Positions 36,857 to 45,456 of a stretch of 64,000 nucleotides of DNA are shown here, in pieces. Source of the DNA: Devosia submarina (GTDB taxonomy: Bacteria > Pseudomonadota > Alphaproteobacteria > Rhizobiales > Devosiaceae); NCBI RefSeq assembly GCF_003056345.1, contig NZ_PYWB01000006.1:248001-312000 (forward strand), read 5' to 3'. Under the pieces are notes generated by a model. The model was given only the letters and a program-made list of their open reading frames with translations, was not told the origin of the DNA and searched no databases. Each line of letters opens with the position of its first letter. The stretch's first letter is position 1. Both the position numbers and the translations under genes were made by a program.

Positions 36857-37006
36857 GCTGCACTCATCGCCGTCAACCTTACCGGTTTACCTTCACGCTT
36901 AAGCTAAACAGCCGGAAAAGCTTGGTACTGGCAGCATTTAGCGTTTTTATCCACAACCAATGCCGAGCCGTTCGTTTCGGAGCGACAAGCAAGTGTGGAG
37001 GAATCC

Positions 37007-37315
37007 ATGGCCATGCAAGCCAACAACGAATTGAACACCCACGATGCAGCCAAGCCGGATAATGCCGTGGTGGCGACGGAAAACACCAAGGAAGCCTCGC
37101 TGACGGTGCATCGCGTTTCTGCGCATCGGAGCCGGCTAAGCCAGATCGTCAAGGAACTCGAAAGCGAGAAGTTCGAGTTGACGGCCCGCCTGGAGCAATT
37201 GCGCAAGCAGGCCGACGCTGTGGACCAGGGCTTTAACCAGCAGATCGAGGATGTCGAGGCAACGTTGCGGCTCTATGAGCACGGGTTGAACTCGGTGCCT
37301 GTCCGGATGGACTAA
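37007..37315 (+). CDS. Coiled-coil hypothetical protein
   Basis: A 102-residue soluble protein. A disordered N-terminus (MAMQANNELNTHDAAKPDNA) leads to SRLSQIVKELESEKFELTARLEQLRKQADAV, a clear heptad-type helix, then EDVEATLRLYEHGLN. GGAGG five bases before the ATG at 37007 fixes the start. Function unknown. Confidence 0.65.
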   Translation: MAMQANNELNTHDAAKPDNAVVATENTKEASLTVHRVSAHRSRLSQIVKELESEKFELTARLEQLRKQADAVDQGFNQQIEDVEATLRLYEHGLNSVPVRMD

Positions 37316-37371
37316 GGGCGAGCGTCCTGCCTCGAAGTTGATGTTTCTTCCCCGCGCGGGCTATTGGGCGC

Positions 37372-37548
37372 TTAATCGGGCCCGACATCGCCCTCGATAT
37401 TCGTGTCGTCTGGCAGGGATCCCGTACCCGGGGTTTTTTCCATATCGGTCAGATCAGGCTCGGCATGGGGACCGGCGGGTGGCAGGCCTTCGTCGCCGCC
37501 TTGTTTTTCGGGCTGCTGATGCTTTGGCTCTTTGGGCGACTGGGACAT
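37372..37548 (-). CDS. Small Pro-rich disordered protein
   Basis: A 58-residue protein, MSQSPKEPKHQQPEKQGGDE then GLPPAGPHAEPDLTDME, full of Pro, Glu, Gln and Asp, with no hydrophobic core. AGGAG lies upstream at good spacing. Probably an intrinsically disordered small protein. Confidence 0.5.
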   Translation of the reverse strand: MSQSPKEPKHQQPEKQGGDEGLPPAGPHAEPDLTDMEKTPGTGSLPDDTNIEGDVGPD

Positions 37549-37632
37549 ATTCAAGCTCCTGCGGTAAGCACAAACCAACACTTCTGGCCGGCGCCGCGTT
37601 CCAGGAAAAACCGGAGCGGCCTTCTGCTGGTT

Positions 37633-39561
37633 CTAAGTCCTCAAGACACCTTCGATGGCTTCCTTGAGATCATGCAGCCGGAAGGGTTTGCTGAGCCGGG
37701 ATAGATCCACCTGATAATCATCGGGAATTTCCGCATAGCCCGTGGCAACGATGACCCGGACATTAGGCCAATCCCGGGCAATTGCCTGGGCGAGTTCGCC
37801 GCCCGTCATGCGCGGCATGGCATAATCGGTGATGACGATGTCGACGGGCTCGGCGCGTAGAACCCCAAGCGCTTCTGTGCCGGACATGGCTTCGAGAACC
37901 TCGTGCCCCAGTTCTTCGCTAAGGGCGACCGTGTTCATGAGCACCAATGGATCGTCGTCGACTACCAGGATGCGCTTGGGCACGAACACATGGTCGGCCG
38001 GTTTTTCCCACTCGATCGGCTGCTTTGGCATGTCCTCAGCCGAAACAGGCAGCCAGAGTTCTGCCGTTGTGCCCAAGCCCGGTTGGCTGGACATCAGGAG
38101 CCGGCCGCCCGATTGCTCTGCCAGCCCGTGAACCATGGAGAGGCCAAGGCCCGTTCCCTTACCGACGCCCTTGGTGGTGAAAAAAGGTTCGGTGGCTCTT
38201 GCGAGGGTTTCCTCGTCCATGCCTTCGCCGCGGTCGGCAACCGACAGGACGACATAGCCGCCGGCCCTGAGGCGATTGGCCGATGTGGCGGCAAGCGTGC
38301 GGTAGTCAGCCGAAATAAGCAGTGGGCCGCCAGCAGGCATGGCGTCGCGCGCGTTCACGGCAAGGTTGAGCAGGGCCGATTCCAGCTGCGCCTTGTCGGT
38401 CTTGGCGTGTGGCAGGTCTGCCGGAAGCCTTGTCGAGACAAGGATGGATGGGCCCAAGGCGCGATCAAGTATTTCGCCCATGCCGCGGACGGTATCGCTG
38501 ACGTCGACGGCGCCCATCTGCAGATCCTGCCGGCGGGCGAACGCCAGCATGCGCTGCGTCAGCGCGGCACCGCGTTGTGCGCCCTGCACGGCATTCTCGA
38601 TAAAGGGGGTGATCTTCGGATCGGGCGGCAAGCGCTTGCTGACAATCTCGAGGCTGCCGAGGACAGCCATGAGGAGATTGTTGAAGTCATGGGCAATGCC
38701 GCCCGTGAGTTGGCCAATCGCCTCCATCTTCTGGGCCTGGAACAAGGCCTCACGCGCGGCCTCAAGCTCTTCCTGGGCCTTGCGCCGCTCGGAAATATCG
38801 CGGGTGACCTTGGCAAAGCCAACCAGTTCACCCTTGTCGTTCCGGATGGCATCAATGACGACATGGGCCCAGAAGCGGCTTTTGTCCTTGCGGACGCGCC
38901 AGCCTTCCCGCTCCACCGTGCCAGCTTTCCTGGCGATCTCGAGATTGCGTTCCGGCTCGCCGGCGGCGCGCTCTTCTTCTGTGTAGAACTCGGAAAAATG
39001 CCGCCCCAAGATTTCGCTTTCCTCAAAACCCTTGATGCGCCCGGCCCCCGCATTCCAGCTCGCCACATGCCCTTCGGGATCAAGCATGTAGATGGCATAA
39101 TCGGTAACGCTTTTGACTAGCAGCCGGAACTGTTCCTCGCTGGCGCGCAGGGCATCGTCCCTTTGCTTGCGCTCCGTAAGGTCCCGCGTGATCTTGGCGA
39201 AACCTACCAGATTGCCCTGTTCATCGAGGATACGGTCGATAACGACATTGGCCCAGAACGTGGTGCCATCCTTGCGGACCCGCCAGCCCTCTTCCTCGAA
39301 GCGTCCTTGCTTGGCGGCAATAGAGAGATTGCGCTGCGGGGCGCCTGCGAAGCGATCCTTGTCCGTATAGAAACGGGAAAAATTCTGTCCGATTATTTCC
39401 TGGGGGGTGTAGCCCTTGAAGCGCTGCGCCCCTGCGTTCCAATTGGCCACATTGCCTTGCGGATCCAACATATAGATCGCGTAATCATCAATGGATTCCA
39501 CCAGCAGGCGGTATCGTCCATCAGCCGTGACTGATGCTTCATATGGATCGGAACGGTGCAT
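37633..39561 (-). CDS. Hybrid histidine kinase: PAS-PAS-HisKA-HATPase-REC
   Basis: A 642-residue soluble sensor kinase without membrane spans. Two near-duplicate PAS domains ([20 protein letters not shown] near 25 and [20 protein letters not shown] near 150), each with PAC tails, precede [20 protein letters not shown] near 295 with the phosphorylated His. N-box [16 protein letters not shown] and G-boxes follow. The receiver domain [16 protein letters not shown] to [17 protein letters not shown] holds Asp in TDYAMP near 575. The second PAS looks like an internal duplication. The ATG at 39561 is preferred. It lies downstream of a response regulator and HWE kinase on the same strand. Confidence 0.92.
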   Translation of the reverse strand: MHRSDPYEASVTADGRYRLLVESIDDYAIYMLDPQGNVANWNAGAQRFKGYTPQEIIGQNFSRFYTDKDRFAGAPQRNLSIAAKQGRFEEEGWRVRKDGTTFWANVVIDRILDEQGNLVGFAKITRDLTERKQRDDALRASEEQFRLLVKSVTDYAIYMLDPEGHVASWNAGAGRIKGFEESEILGRHFSEFYTEEERAAGEPERNLEIARKAGTVEREGWRVRKDKSRFWAHVVIDAIRNDKGELVGFAKVTRDISERRKAQEELEAAREALFQAQKMEAIGQLTGGIAHDFNNLLMAVLGSLEIVSKRLPPDPKITPFIENAVQGAQRGAALTQRMLAFARRQDLQMGAVDVSDTVRGMGEILDRALGPSILVSTRLPADLPHAKTDKAQLESALLNLAVNARDAMPAGGPLLISADYRTLAATSANRLRAGGYVVLSVADRGEGMDEETLARATEPFFTTKGVGKGTGLGLSMVHGLAEQSGGRLLMSSQPGLGTTAELWLPVSAEDMPKQPIEWEKPADHVFVPKRILVVDDDPLVLMNTVALSEELGHEVLEAMSGTEALGVLRAEPVDIVITDYAMPRMTGGELAQAIARDWPNVRVIVATGYAEIPDDYQVDLSRLSKPFRLHDLKEAIEGVLRT

Positions 39562-39648
39562 TGGGTCCCCGGTTCGCCAGAAGGCGACACCATGAAACAC
39601 CTGAACTTGAAAGAAGTTCCACCTTTAAGGCCCCAGAACCAATTAATC

Positions 39649-40008
39649 TCATCCCACCAACTCGGCTACGGCCTGGAGCAGGTCTTGCCGTGGTGCGGGT
39701 TTGCCAATGTTCGAGGCGCCGGCAAGCGCGGCGTGCGTGTCGATCTCGTTCTGCGAATAGGCCGTTGAAAGCACGAACGGCACCTTCATGCTCCGCAAAA
39801 CCTCGGCAATCGGGCAGGCTGTTTGGCCGCGCAAGTTTACGTCCAGCACACAGGCATCGGGATGGGACTGCTGCAACAGCGAGAGGGCATCCGAGACGCT
39901 CGCAACTGGTCCGACCACGTCATAGCCCGCTTCCGTCAGCGTGCGGCGCAGTTCCATGGCGATCAGGAATTCGTCTTCAACCACAAGGACCTTGTGCGTC
40001 CTACCCAT
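39649..40008 (-). CDS. Single-domain response regulator
   Basis: A 119-residue receiver domain without output. VLVVEDEFLIAMELRRTL holds the acidic pair, DACVLDVNLRG the phosphoacceptor Asp near residue 55, PFVLSTAYS the Thr/Ser switch position and NIGKPAPRQDLL the Lys. The PFVLSTAY segment recalls the FAT GUY subfamily that often works with HWE/HisKA_2 kinases. It lies 15 bp after the HWE kinase gene, its probable partner. Confidence 0.9.
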   Translation of the reverse strand: MGRTHKVLVVEDEFLIAMELRRTLTEAGYDVVGPVASVSDALSLLQQSHPDACVLDVNLRGQTACPIAEVLRSMKVPFVLSTAYSQNEIDTHAALAGASNIGKPAPRQDLLQAVAELVG

Positions 40009-40022
40009 CCTGCCTTGCCCAA

Positions 40023-41006
40023 TCAGAGGGCTGGCAGCGTCAAGCGCACGTGCAAACCCGATGGATAATAATCAAGAACAGCTTCGCCCATCATCGAGCT
40101 GGCACTGAACTCAACCAGATCCGTCCCGAAGCCGCGTCGGCTTGGAGCGGAAACATGCGGGCCGCCTTCTTCCCGCCAGTCGAGCGCCAAACGCCCATGC
40201 CCCTCGTGCGGTTCGACTGTCCAACTTATGTGTACCTTGCCGATGTCGTTGGAGAGTGCGCCATGCTTAACGGCATTGGTGGTCAGCTCATGCACGATCA
40301 TCGATAGCGGCCCGACCTGTGCCATTGGCACGCGGAAAGATGGCCCTTGCAGCACAACAAGCCGATCCCTGTCCTGCCATTGCAGGATGTTGTTGAGGAT
40401 CATGGCGATGTCTGTTTCGTCGGTATTGGACAGCGACATGTCCTGGGCGCTGAGCATCGCTTCCAGACGCCCCAGGAACGCGTCGCGATATTCTTCGCCT
40501 GTTCGGCCTTCAGCCTGCGTCTGGGTCGCGAGCGATCGCACAACTGCAAGAAGGTTCTTCATGCGGTGGCGCGTTTCGGAGAGGAGGATGTCCTTGGCGG
40601 CAATCTCCTGCCGGCGGTCGGTAACGTCCTCGAACACGATCAGCATCTGTGTACTGCTGTGGTCGGGATGCCATAGCCGGCGCGCGCTCACGAGCATGAT
40701 GCGCTCGCCGATATTGGGAAAAACATGGGCAACTTCATAGCCCACGATGGCCGCGGACTTAGGCACCACGTCGGACAGCAATGATTTGAGATCGGCTATG
40801 TCCCACTGCCCACTGCCCAGCTCAAACAGCGACTGCCCCAGGGTTTCCTCCCGGTCGACGCGGAAAACTTCGAAAAAGGCAGGGTTAGCTGTCACTACGC
40901 AAAAGTTTTGATCGAGGACGATCAGCGGCTCCCGCAGCGTGTCAACAATGCCCTGCGTTTGGACATGCCCACTGCGCAGCAGCCGATAAAGATCTTCCAG
41001 CATCAT
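40023..41006 (-). CDS. PAS-containing HWE/HisKA_2-type histidine kinase
   Basis: A 327-residue soluble kinase. An N-terminal PAS domain (LRSGHVQTQGIVDTLREPLIVLDQNFCVVTANPAFFEVF) is followed by LLSETRHRMKNLLAVVRSLATQT, the HRxKN phosphoacceptor motif of this kinase class near residue 165. HELTTNAVKHGALS and RRGFGTDLVEFSASSM complete the ATP-binding domain. Such kinases feed alphaproteobacterial general-stress and light responses. First of three same-strand signalling genes. Confidence 0.9.
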   Translation of the reverse strand: MMLEDLYRLLRSGHVQTQGIVDTLREPLIVLDQNFCVVTANPAFFEVFRVDREETLGQSLFELGSGQWDIADLKSLLSDVVPKSAAIVGYEVAHVFPNIGERIMLVSARRLWHPDHSSTQMLIVFEDVTDRRQEIAAKDILLSETRHRMKNLLAVVRSLATQTQAEGRTGEEYRDAFLGRLEAMLSAQDMSLSNTDETDIAMILNNILQWQDRDRLVVLQGPSFRVPMAQVGPLSMIVHELTTNAVKHGALSNDIGKVHISWTVEPHEGHGRLALDWREEGGPHVSAPSRRGFGTDLVEFSASSMMGEAVLDYYPSGLHVRLTLPAL

Positions 41007-41106
41007 GATATCGGCAGCGCCCCCGCGTGTCTTTACCCCGCACACTTACCGCACGGGGCCCGGGGAGGCCAGAAACATTGGACGTTGCGGCTGGAGCCGA
41101 AGCGGG

Positions 41107-41319
41107 TTAGTGGCTGGAGTCGTAGAGCACGGACTGGCGGCCGTCCTTGTCGTCCAGCAGCACGCGTGCAGGCCGCCCCACTGCAAAGTCCACCCTGGCC
41201 AGCCGGATGGCCGCGTCGATCGCAATCTGCTTGGATATGAATGGCCCGTGGCGCGACGATCCAAACGAGATCCACCACCGCCCGCCACTGCTCACAAGAA
41301 TATAGGGTTTAGCCGACAT
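41107..41319 (-). CDS. Small hypothetical protein, DUF2188-like in outline
   Basis: A 70-residue protein, MSAKPYILVSSGGRWWISFG followed by RHGPFISKQIAIDAAIRLARVDFA and ARVLLDDKDGRQSVLYDSSH. A beta-hairpin, helix, beta-strand pattern with W-I-S-x-x and helix AIDAAI recalls DUF2188-type proteins. AAGGAG precedes the ATG. Alone between the kinase operon and the SH3 gene. Confidence 0.6.
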   Translation of the reverse strand: MSAKPYILVSSGGRWWISFGSSRHGPFISKQIAIDAAIRLARVDFAVGRPARVLLDDKDGRQSVLYDSSH

Positions 41320-41440
41320 TGCCCGCCGCTCCTTCCCGAATGGAACACAAACTTCCCGGCAAGCGTGAAAGTTCGTCCGATGGGCCTAGCTCGGTCAGTT
41401 ATGGCTAAGAATTTGCTAACGCTTGGAGCCGCTCGAAAAA

Positions 41441-41464
41441 GAAGGCCCGCTGTGGCGGGCCTTC
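41441..41464 (-). terminator. Rho-independent terminator of the SH3/DR-rich gene
   Basis: GAAGGCCCGC (41441-41450) and GCGGGCCTTC (41455-41464) form a perfect 10-bp stem with a 4-base loop. On the minus strand it is followed by TTTTTC. It lies 23 bases after the stop at 41487. Confidence 0.85.
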
Positions 41465-41486
41465 GGATGTTGCAAGTCTTTGCTTG

Positions 41487-41960
41487 TTAGCGGCGGCCGT
41501 CCCGGTCGTCCCAGTCGCGACCACCACGACCACGGCCGTCCCAGTCACGGCCACGCCCGTCGCGGTCGCGGCGATCCCAGTCGCGGTCGTTGCGATGGTG
41601 GCGGTCCCAGTCACGCTGCGGGCCGCGATGGCGGGGTGCTTCAAAGCGTGGTGGGTTGCCGAAATCGAGCTGGAAGCGGATCACGGGGCGAGATGCGGCG
41701 CGCGCTGCATTGAGGTAGTTCACCGAAACCCAGCCGTCCGGCCCGGCCTTTGTGACATAGCACCAGCCGCCGCGGCAGCCTTCGACTTCGACGCGTTCTC
41801 CGCGGCGCAGGGTATCGATCGCTGCATAATTGGTGCCAGGACCTGAGCGGACATTGACGTTGGTGGTGGCAAAGCCGGGAGCCGCCATTGCAGCTCCAGC
41901 CGATGCGAACAGGGCTGCCCCGGCGAGACCGGCCTTGAGGATTTTCTTGTTGAGCTGCAT
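41487..41960 (-). CDS. Exported SH3-domain protein with Asp/Arg-rich tail
   Basis: A 157-residue protein with a signal peptide (MQLNKKILKAGLAGAALFAS to AMAA). The SH3b unit is TNVNVRSGPGTNYAAIDTLR to GWVSVNYLNAARA with a CRGGWC loop. From about residue 105 the chain turns into a repetitive Asp/Arg/Trp/Gly tract (DWDRHHRNDRDWDRRDRDGR). Short DNA repeats such as gaccgnga underlie it. AAGGAG precedes the ATG. It may bind peptidoglycan while the tail binds acidic or nucleic partners; that is speculation. Confidence 0.85.
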   Translation of the reverse strand: MQLNKKILKAGLAGAALFASAGAAMAAPGFATTNVNVRSGPGTNYAAIDTLRRGERVEVEGCRGGWCYVTKAGPDGWVSVNYLNAARAASRPVIRFQLDFGNPPRFEAPRHRGPQRDWDRHHRNDRDWDRRDRDGRGRDWDGRGRGGRDWDDRDGRR

Positions 41961-42230
41961 GCTAGTCTCCTTGAATGAACGGCTGCAAAACCAATGCCTG
42001 CATAAAGCACCAGATCGCATGAACCGAAGCTGAACCGCTGTTTGGATCACCGTTCATCGCAGGAGGGATGGGCGAACGCTGGCAGGACCAAGCGCGTGAG
42101 ATGGCCTTGAAAGGCACCGATTGCCCGTTGGGATCGGTCAGGATGGCGCGGTCGAACTGATGCCTTCAAAGTCACTACTGTGTGGCTCGCCGAAAATGTC
42201 TTGTGGTACGCTAGGCTACGGCAAGCGCAG

Positions 42231-42908
42231 CTATTCCACCGTAACGCCCGCTTCCAGGGGAATGTCGTGCTCCCGTAGCCACGCGGCGACATCACGGCGT
42301 GCCGCCAAGCCACGCTCACTGAGGATGGTGGTGTTGTAGCCGAAATAAAAGCCTTGGAAGGTCCCGCCCGTTGTCGTCGTGGCGTGAGGAGAGGCACCAG
42401 CGTCCAGGAGGATCAGGATGGCCCGGCCATTGTTGACGCGAGCAGCGGTGATCAGCGGTGTGTCGCCATTCGGCCCCGTGGCGTTAGGGTCCGCACCGGC
42501 CGCCAACAGCATTTCGAGCTTCTCCAATGGATAAGACCGCGATAGCATGGCGTCGTCAATCGGGGTCGACCTGGTGAGGTCGAGTACATTGGGATCAGCG
42601 CCGTGCGCAATCATGATCTCGAGCAGCTTCAGATTGTCGGCAAAAGCGGCGCGGTGGACGGCCGTCTTGCCGCTGGGGTCTATCCAATGCGGATCTGCGC
42701 CGGCAGCCAGCAAAGCCTCGACTTCCGCCACGTTTTCCTGGAGGACCGCCTTCGGCAGTTCGGCGTCGAGACCCTCCTGCGTCGCAGGCAATGGAGCACT
42801 GGTGGCGGGCGCCCGGGGCAACATCTCAGATACCCACCCTGCAACGAAGGACAGGAGGAGTATGAAGACCATCGGCTTGAGAACTATCAAGCGGAACCAA
42901 CCAGGCAT
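42231..42908 (-). CDS. Membrane-anchored ankyrin-repeat protein
   Basis: A 225-residue protein. A signal-anchor near residues 5-28 (RLIVLKPMVFILLLSFVAGW) is followed by four ankyrin repeats from about residue 50, each with the G-A-D-P turn: LLAAGADPHWIDPSGKTAVHRAA, IAHGADPNVLDLTRSTPIDDA, LLAAGADPNATGPNGDTPLITAA and LLDAGASPHATTTTGG. It would display a protein-binding surface in the periplasm. Start at 42908 has AGGAG seven bases upstream. It opens the block of exported proteins around the ECF sigma gene. Confidence 0.85.
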   Translation of the reverse strand: MPGWFRLIVLKPMVFILLLSFVAGWVSEMLPRAPATSAPLPATQEGLDAELPKAVLQENVAEVEALLAAGADPHWIDPSGKTAVHRAAFADNLKLLEIMIAHGADPNVLDLTRSTPIDDAMLSRSYPLEKLEMLLAAGADPNATGPNGDTPLITAARVNNGRAILILLDAGASPHATTTTGGTFQGFYFGYNTTILSERGLAARRDVAAWLREHDIPLEAGVTVE

Positions 42909-42998
42909 CCTTGCTCTCCTGGCAGCATCATATTTGACCACAGCTCCAATGTGGAGAGCTGCGCCATTGAAGCTAAGTGCGGTTGCATCCGGCCGGCA

Positions 42999-43943
42999 TC
43001 AGAATGTCACCGTCCGGCAGTCGGTCTGGTACAGCCCGAGGTCCTCAGGCGTGACGTTCAGCAAAGGCGTGGGGCGGAATGCGCTCGCCAGCTGTTCCGC
43101 GTCGCCGCTTTCGAGCGCCGCGACGCGGGCGGCGTGTCCTTCAGCAATGGCGGTCAGCTGGCGCAGGAACTCTCGCCATAGCGCTGCATCCGGTACAGCT
43201 GCCGTATCGATGGTCCTGAAGGCTTCAGCCGTTTGCTGCCACTCGGCGTGCAGAGCTTTTGCCGCGGCCAGCAAGGGCGCGCGATCACCATCGACTTCGC
43301 CGCGGGCGAGCGCACTCCGCATGATGATCGTGGTGTCATCCAGGTAGCGCGCGGCACGGCGATCCAGGATCTGCGCGCAGACCCGCGCCGCAGCGTTGAT
43401 GAACTCGGCCCGAACAGGCGGCACCCCGGGGCTCGAGAAGACCAGCTCGCAATCCCGGCCCAAGAAGCCTAGGGCGAAAAGGGCCTGCTCCAGCACCTGG
43501 GGGTCCGTTGCTGCATCGCGCTTGAGCCGGTGGGGCTCGAAGCGCCCCGAGATGAGTGCCTCTATACGCCTATCAAGCAGATCGATCTCGCCGGCACCTA
43601 TGGTAAGAAACAGGTGCCACTCCGCAGCCAATTCCGGCTCCCGCGCAGACCGGTCAACCATGGCTGCATGGGTCGTCGCCAGATCGTTCCGCTGACGCTG
43701 AAGGACATCGATGAGCTGAGGCTTCTCAGCCGCTTCGGGCAGGCTCTCGGACCGTACTAGAGCGCTGATGATTGCTACAGCGGCCTTCTGGCCGTCCTCA
43801 AACAGAGCATGGTCTCGTTGCTCGATGAGACTACGGCACAGGGCATTGGTGCTGCCCTCCCACTCAGATGCGACCAGCGAACCGCTCGCGCCGGTCAGAT
43901 TGGCCGCCCAGAAGCAAACTGCAAGGAAAGTCCTGATCTTCAT
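42999..43943 (-). CDS. Exported helical protein of unknown function
   Basis: A 314-residue protein with a signal peptide (MKIRTFLAVCFWAANLTGAS). The mature chain is helical and charged (STNALCRSLIEQRDHALFED, LLDRRIEALISGRFEPHRLK), with four Cys in pairs that may form disulfides (CRSL, GRDCELVF, ARVCAQIL, TDCRTV). No family known. The start at 43943 has GGAG nine bases upstream. It lies divergent to the ECF sigma gene across a 260-bp gap, so promoters may be shared. Confidence 0.65.
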   Translation of the reverse strand: MKIRTFLAVCFWAANLTGASGSLVASEWEGSTNALCRSLIEQRDHALFEDGQKAAVAIISALVRSESLPEAAEKPQLIDVLQRQRNDLATTHAAMVDRSAREPELAAEWHLFLTIGAGEIDLLDRRIEALISGRFEPHRLKRDAATDPQVLEQALFALGFLGRDCELVFSSPGVPPVRAEFINAAARVCAQILDRRAARYLDDTTIIMRSALARGEVDGDRAPLLAAAKALHAEWQQTAEAFRTIDTAAVPDAALWREFLRQLTAIAEGHAARVAALESGDAEQLASAFRPTPLLNVTPEDLGLYQTDCRTVTF

Positions 43944-44183
43944 AAGTTCTGGCTCCAGGATTGGCGGCAATGTCGTTGTGGGCGAGGCCTAGTTGCGGGC
44001 TGTTAGATAGGAGACGAACGGCACGGCACTATTCTTGGTGCAGCAGGGAGCGCGATGCCGATCTTGAACCAAGAGTGTGTATAAGCGGAGGCGGAGGGAG
44101 GGTCTGCTTGCGAGGGACGACGATGTGGGTTTGCATGCTGGCCACTTCCGTTATGATGTCGCCGATGTGAACAGAATTTTCGA

Positions 44184-44200
44184 GTAACCAGTGAGGTTAC
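44184..44200 (+). promoter_or_regulatory. Inverted repeat over the sigma gene ribosome-binding site
   Basis: GTAACC (44184-44189), AGTGA, GGTTAC (44195-44200) is a perfect inverted repeat. Its right arm covers the GTGAGG Shine-Dalgarno for the TTG start at 44202. It could be a protein operator or an mRNA hairpin limiting translation. Confidence 0.5.
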
Positions 44201-44201
44201 C

Positions 44202-44747
44202 TTGCTAAAGGAAGCGGCGGTAGCTGACGGCCCGGATGTCGAAGAGTTAGTTGTCCGGTCGCAGCGCGGTGACCAGCAGGCGTTCAACCGACTTATCACT
44301 TCGCAATACCATTTCATCTTCCGAGTCGCCTTCCGCGTGCTGGGTCACAAGAGCGATGCCGAGGACGTCACGCAGACCGTGTGCCTGCGGCTCGCCACGA
44401 GCCTCTCCAGTTTCGATCACCGCGCGAGCTTCACTAGCTGGCTATACCGGGTCACCATGAACGTGGCGCGCGATTTTCTGCGCGCGCAAGGGCGCCGCAA
44501 GAGGCTGGTCGATGGCGCAGCCGTCCTGGCGTCTGAACATGTGAATGCTGAGCAGGATGCGCAGCGACCTGTCGAGGACATCTGGTCGGTTGTGCGCTCC
44601 CTCCCCGAAAAGCAGCGCGACGCCGTTATCCTGGTGCACGGGGAAGAGCTCAGCCAGGAAGAGGCTGCTCGCATCATGTCATGCAAGAAGGTAACTGTGG
44701 CCTGGCACCTGCACAATGCGCGCAAGGCACTGAGGGATCTGCTATGA
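44202..44747 (+). CDS. ECF-type RNA polymerase sigma factor
   Basis: A 181-residue sigma factor. Region 2 is DQQAFNRLITSQYHFIFRVAFRVLGHKSDAEDVTQTVCLR near 23-63, followed by FDHRASFTSWLYRVTMNVARDFLRAQ. Region 4 is VVRSLPEKQRDAVILVHGEELSQEEAARIM and TVAWHLHNARKALRDLL near 130-181. It starts at a TTG with GAGG five bases upstream. The next gene overlaps by 4 bp and encodes a membrane protein in the usual anti-sigma position. Target genes are likely among the envelope proteins nearby. Confidence 0.9.
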   Translation: MLKEAAVADGPDVEELVVRSQRGDQQAFNRLITSQYHFIFRVAFRVLGHKSDAEDVTQTVCLRLATSLSSFDHRASFTSWLYRVTMNVARDFLRAQGRRKRLVDGAAVLASEHVNAEQDAQRPVEDIWSVVRSLPEKQRDAVILVHGEELSQEEAARIMSCKKVTVAWHLHNARKALRDLL

Positions 44748-45451
44748 ACCAGCCCGTGTCACACGATCCGCTCAGCCAGCTTCCCCCCGATCGCATTCCG
44801 GAGCCCTCACCCGGCCACGTACAGGAAACCATAGCCGCGGCACAGCAGCTTTTTGCCCGCCAACCCGTGCGGATGCCCGGCAGCCATAAGCCGGGGCGGC
44901 GCGTCTTTTTTGGGCGCACCTGGATGGAGGCGATTCTTGGAGCTGGACTTGTCTCCACCGCTTGTGTTTTGGCGCTCGTGCTCTCGCCGGCCTTCCTGAT
45001 GACGCCCCTGGCTCCTGAGCCCGAACCGGTGCAGACTGGACCGATTCGTACCGAGATGATGGTCCCGCCCCAGGGCGTGCAGCCGCTCGATCTCGACATG
45101 ATCGTTGACCTTGAGCCTTACACGAACGGCGAGTTGCGGCTGGGAGTGCGCAATGCCGATGATCGCTTTGCGCTCTACCATGTCGATGAGCAGGGACTCG
45201 AACAGCAATTGCTGGAAGGGCGCAAAGGGGCCGCCGAAGCAGTCAGCATCTTCGATGCCGTGTTGGCGGAGTGGGATGGCCAGCAGGTGCTGGCGGTACG
45301 CTCCGGCTTTGGGGATTTGCAGCGTTGGGATGCCTTCGTCGAAACGAGGTTCGGATTTGAAGTGTCGGCCGCACTCAGCCGTCAAATCTGGGACGCAGCC
45401 GATGCCGCTGAGGTCGAACAGCGCCTCGCAGCAGCGGTTTCCGGCAGCTAG
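44744..45451 (+). CDS. Putative membrane anti-sigma partner
   Basis: A 235-residue protein overlapping the sigma gene as ATGA. About 65 cytoplasmic residues (MNQPVSHDPLSQLPPDRIPE) lead to one span WMEAILGAGLVSTACVLALVLSPAF near 65-88, then a periplasmic domain of about 140 residues (DLDMIVDLEPYTNGELRLGVRNADDRFALYHVDEQG). It lacks the HxxxCxxC zinc anti-sigma motif, so the role rests on position and topology. The periplasmic part ends in helices (FGFEVSAALSRQIWDAADAA). Family unknown. Confidence 0.6.
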   Translation: MNQPVSHDPLSQLPPDRIPEPSPGHVQETIAAAQQLFARQPVRMPGSHKPGRRVFFGRTWMEAILGAGLVSTACVLALVLSPAFLMTPLAPEPEPVQTGPIRTEMMVPPQGVQPLDLDMIVDLEPYTNGELRLGVRNADDRFALYHVDEQGLEQQLLEGRKGAAEAVSIFDAVLAEWDGQQVLAVRSGFGDLQRWDAFVETRFGFEVSAALSRQIWDAADAAEVEQRLAAAVSGS

Positions 45452-45456
45452 ACAGG

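Noticed and set aside
37903..39120. 405-codon open frame on the plus strand
   Set aside because: Antisense to the hybrid histidine kinase, whose PAS, HisKA and HATPase motifs are intact. A GC-rich shadow frame.
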